DNA of 5,668 nt from a bacterium (GTDB lineage Bacteria > Krumholzibacteriota > Krumholzibacteriia > JACNKJ01), in the NCBI GenBank assembly GCA_014382085.1, contig JACNKJ010000035.1:1-5668 (forward strand), given 5' to 3'. The notes under the pieces are model-generated. The model was given only the letters and a program-made list of their open reading frames with translations, searched no databases and had not been told where the DNA came from. Position numbers and translations under genes: made by a program. Positions 5,300 to 5,668 of the stretch are shown one piece after another; the first letter of the stretch is position 1; each line of letters begins with the position of its first letter.

Positions 5300-5329
5300 C
5301 TGTATCACCCTGCAATACAGGCAGATACA
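5300..5329. repeat. overlapping dyads, CTGTAT-N9-ATACAG and a nested stem-loop
   Basis: CTGTAT (5300-5305) and ATACAG (5315-5320) are an exact inverted pair 9 bp apart. A second folding pairs TGTATC (5301-5306) with GATACA (5324-5329) and CCTG (5309-5312) with CAGG (5318-5321), leaving a symmetric 2x2 internal loop and a CAATA loop. The first suggests a protein site, the second an RNA hairpin if transcribed toward the lipoprotein gene. Only one need be real. Confidence 0.5.
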
Positions 5330-5423
5330 CGCACGCATTGAAACCCGGCACCCCCCTTGCGGTAAGCATGTCGCGGCCGAGAACGGCCCGGAAGCCCCTG
5401 GAACGCCAACCCAAGGAAATATC

Positions 5424-5668
5424 ATGAAAGCACTCAAACTTTTCCTGGCCGCCCTCTTCGTGCTGACCCTCGGTCTCAGCATCCAGGGATGCAGCAGCCT
5501 CACGGGATCGGACACGCCAAGCCAGGGCGACGACCTCTATGACGACAGTTTCTTCGAGGACCTGAATTTCGACATCAACGATGAGAACGGTGGCTATGAC
5601 ACATCTAACGAGCAGCCCGGATTCGGCGACGGCTCGTTCTTCAGCGTGTTCATCGAAGACAAGCCCGC
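5424..5668 (+). CDS. acidic lipoprotein of unknown function (C-terminus beyond window)
   Basis: The frame opens at ATG 5424 with AAGGAA at 5413-5418 just upstream, and stays open to the window edge (81 full codons). Residues 1-22 are a lipoprotein signal peptide: MKALK, then a hydrophobic stretch, then a lipobox S-I-Q-G-C with the lipidated Cys at 23. Ser at +2 fits default sorting to the outer membrane. The mature part starts as a Ser/Thr/Gly linker and then becomes strongly acidic and aromatic (YDDSFFEDLNFDIND at 41-55, later FGDGSFFSVFIED). No Zn, haem or enzyme motif is visible in the part present, and I do not recognise the family. It is divergent from the HTH/Fic operon and shares the dyad-rich upstream region. 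Confidence 0.85.
   Translation, partial: MKALKLFLAALFVLTLGLSIQGCSSLTGSDTPSQGDDLYDDSFFEDLNFDINDENGGYDTSNEQPGFGDGSFFSVFIEDKP

Larger units (their letters stand above)
5105..5423. other. 319-bp divergent intergenic control region
   Basis: No convincing coding frame is present. The left third (5105-5210) is AT-rich and holds the promoter and repeats of the HTH/Fic operon. The middle (5255-5329) holds three dyad-symmetric elements. The right part (5330-5423) is GC-rich and ends with AAGGAA (5413-5418), the ribosome-binding site of the lipoprotein gene. The two open frames that cross this region (5185-5427 plus, 5270-5515 minus) overlap these signals or the lipoprotein start and resemble no known protein. 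Confidence 0.75.

Noticed and set aside
5300..5320. LexA-type box from CTGT and ACAG half-sites
   Set aside because: The half-sites are 13 bp apart instead of the 8 bp of the E. coli-type SOS box.
5338..5366. TTGAAA-N17-GGTAAG as promoter of the lipoprotein gene
   Set aside because: Spacing is ideal and a TGC precedes the -10, but the -10 matches consensus at only three of six positions in GC-rich sequence.
1..5668. CRISPR array, tRNA, rRNA, insertion sequence or phage attachment site
   Set aside because: No regularly spaced repeats, no clover-leaf or rRNA-like segments, no transposase or integrase frame, and no terminal repeat pair around the HTH/Fic cassette were found by eye.

Overview
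The window looks like chromosomal DNA of a moderately GC-rich, Gram-negative-type bacterium, most likely an uncultured FCB-group lineage (Krumholzibacteriota, Eisenbacteria or a similar candidate phylum). The main clue is the C-terminal domain of the protein at 2772-3647, whose NPNYPNPFNP opening and ARKMILSK ending are typical of FlgD-like/T9SS-type C-terminal domains in those groups. A lipoprotein and several exported proteins support a cell with an envelope and outer membrane. The phylum is an inference, not something the window proves.

Layout, left to right. Positions 1-2544 (minus strand) hold a two-gene M16 zinc-peptidase operon. The upstream gene (1033-2544) encodes the catalytic subunit with HMFEH and a long charged helical insertion. 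Twelve bases later begins a second M16 protein (1-1020, running off the window) that lacks the zinc motif and is probably the non-catalytic partner. A 227-bp divergent intergenic region separates them from 2772-3647 (plus), a secreted protein with a CTACH haem-c motif, a choice-of-anchor-V-like region and the FlgD-like C-terminal domain.

Next is rpmB (3765-3953, plus; ribosomal protein L28). It has a clear sigma70-type promoter whose -35 hexamer forms the whole loop of a perfect 8-bp inverted repeat, an intrinsic-terminator-like hairpin in its leader, and a strong terminator after the stop codon.

Convergent to rpmB is a two-gene cassette on the minus strand. An XRE-type HTH protein (4637-5104) overlaps by ATGA a Fic-domain protein (4053-4640). 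Together they match the pair known as mobile mystery protein A and mobile mystery protein B. The Fic motif carries Asn where the usual acidic residue sits. The AT-rich promoter of the pair is surrounded by repeated TTGTCA-like and CCATTATTG elements that look like operators for the HTH protein.

The 319-bp region 5105-5423 also contains three dyad-symmetric elements packed into about 75 bp. They lie upstream of an acidic lipoprotein gene (5424 to the window end). The accessory part most worth pursuing is 4053-5330 (HTH/Fic cassette plus its dyad-rich control region), followed by the rpmB leader. The M16 pair and rpmB themselves are ordinary, well-understood families.
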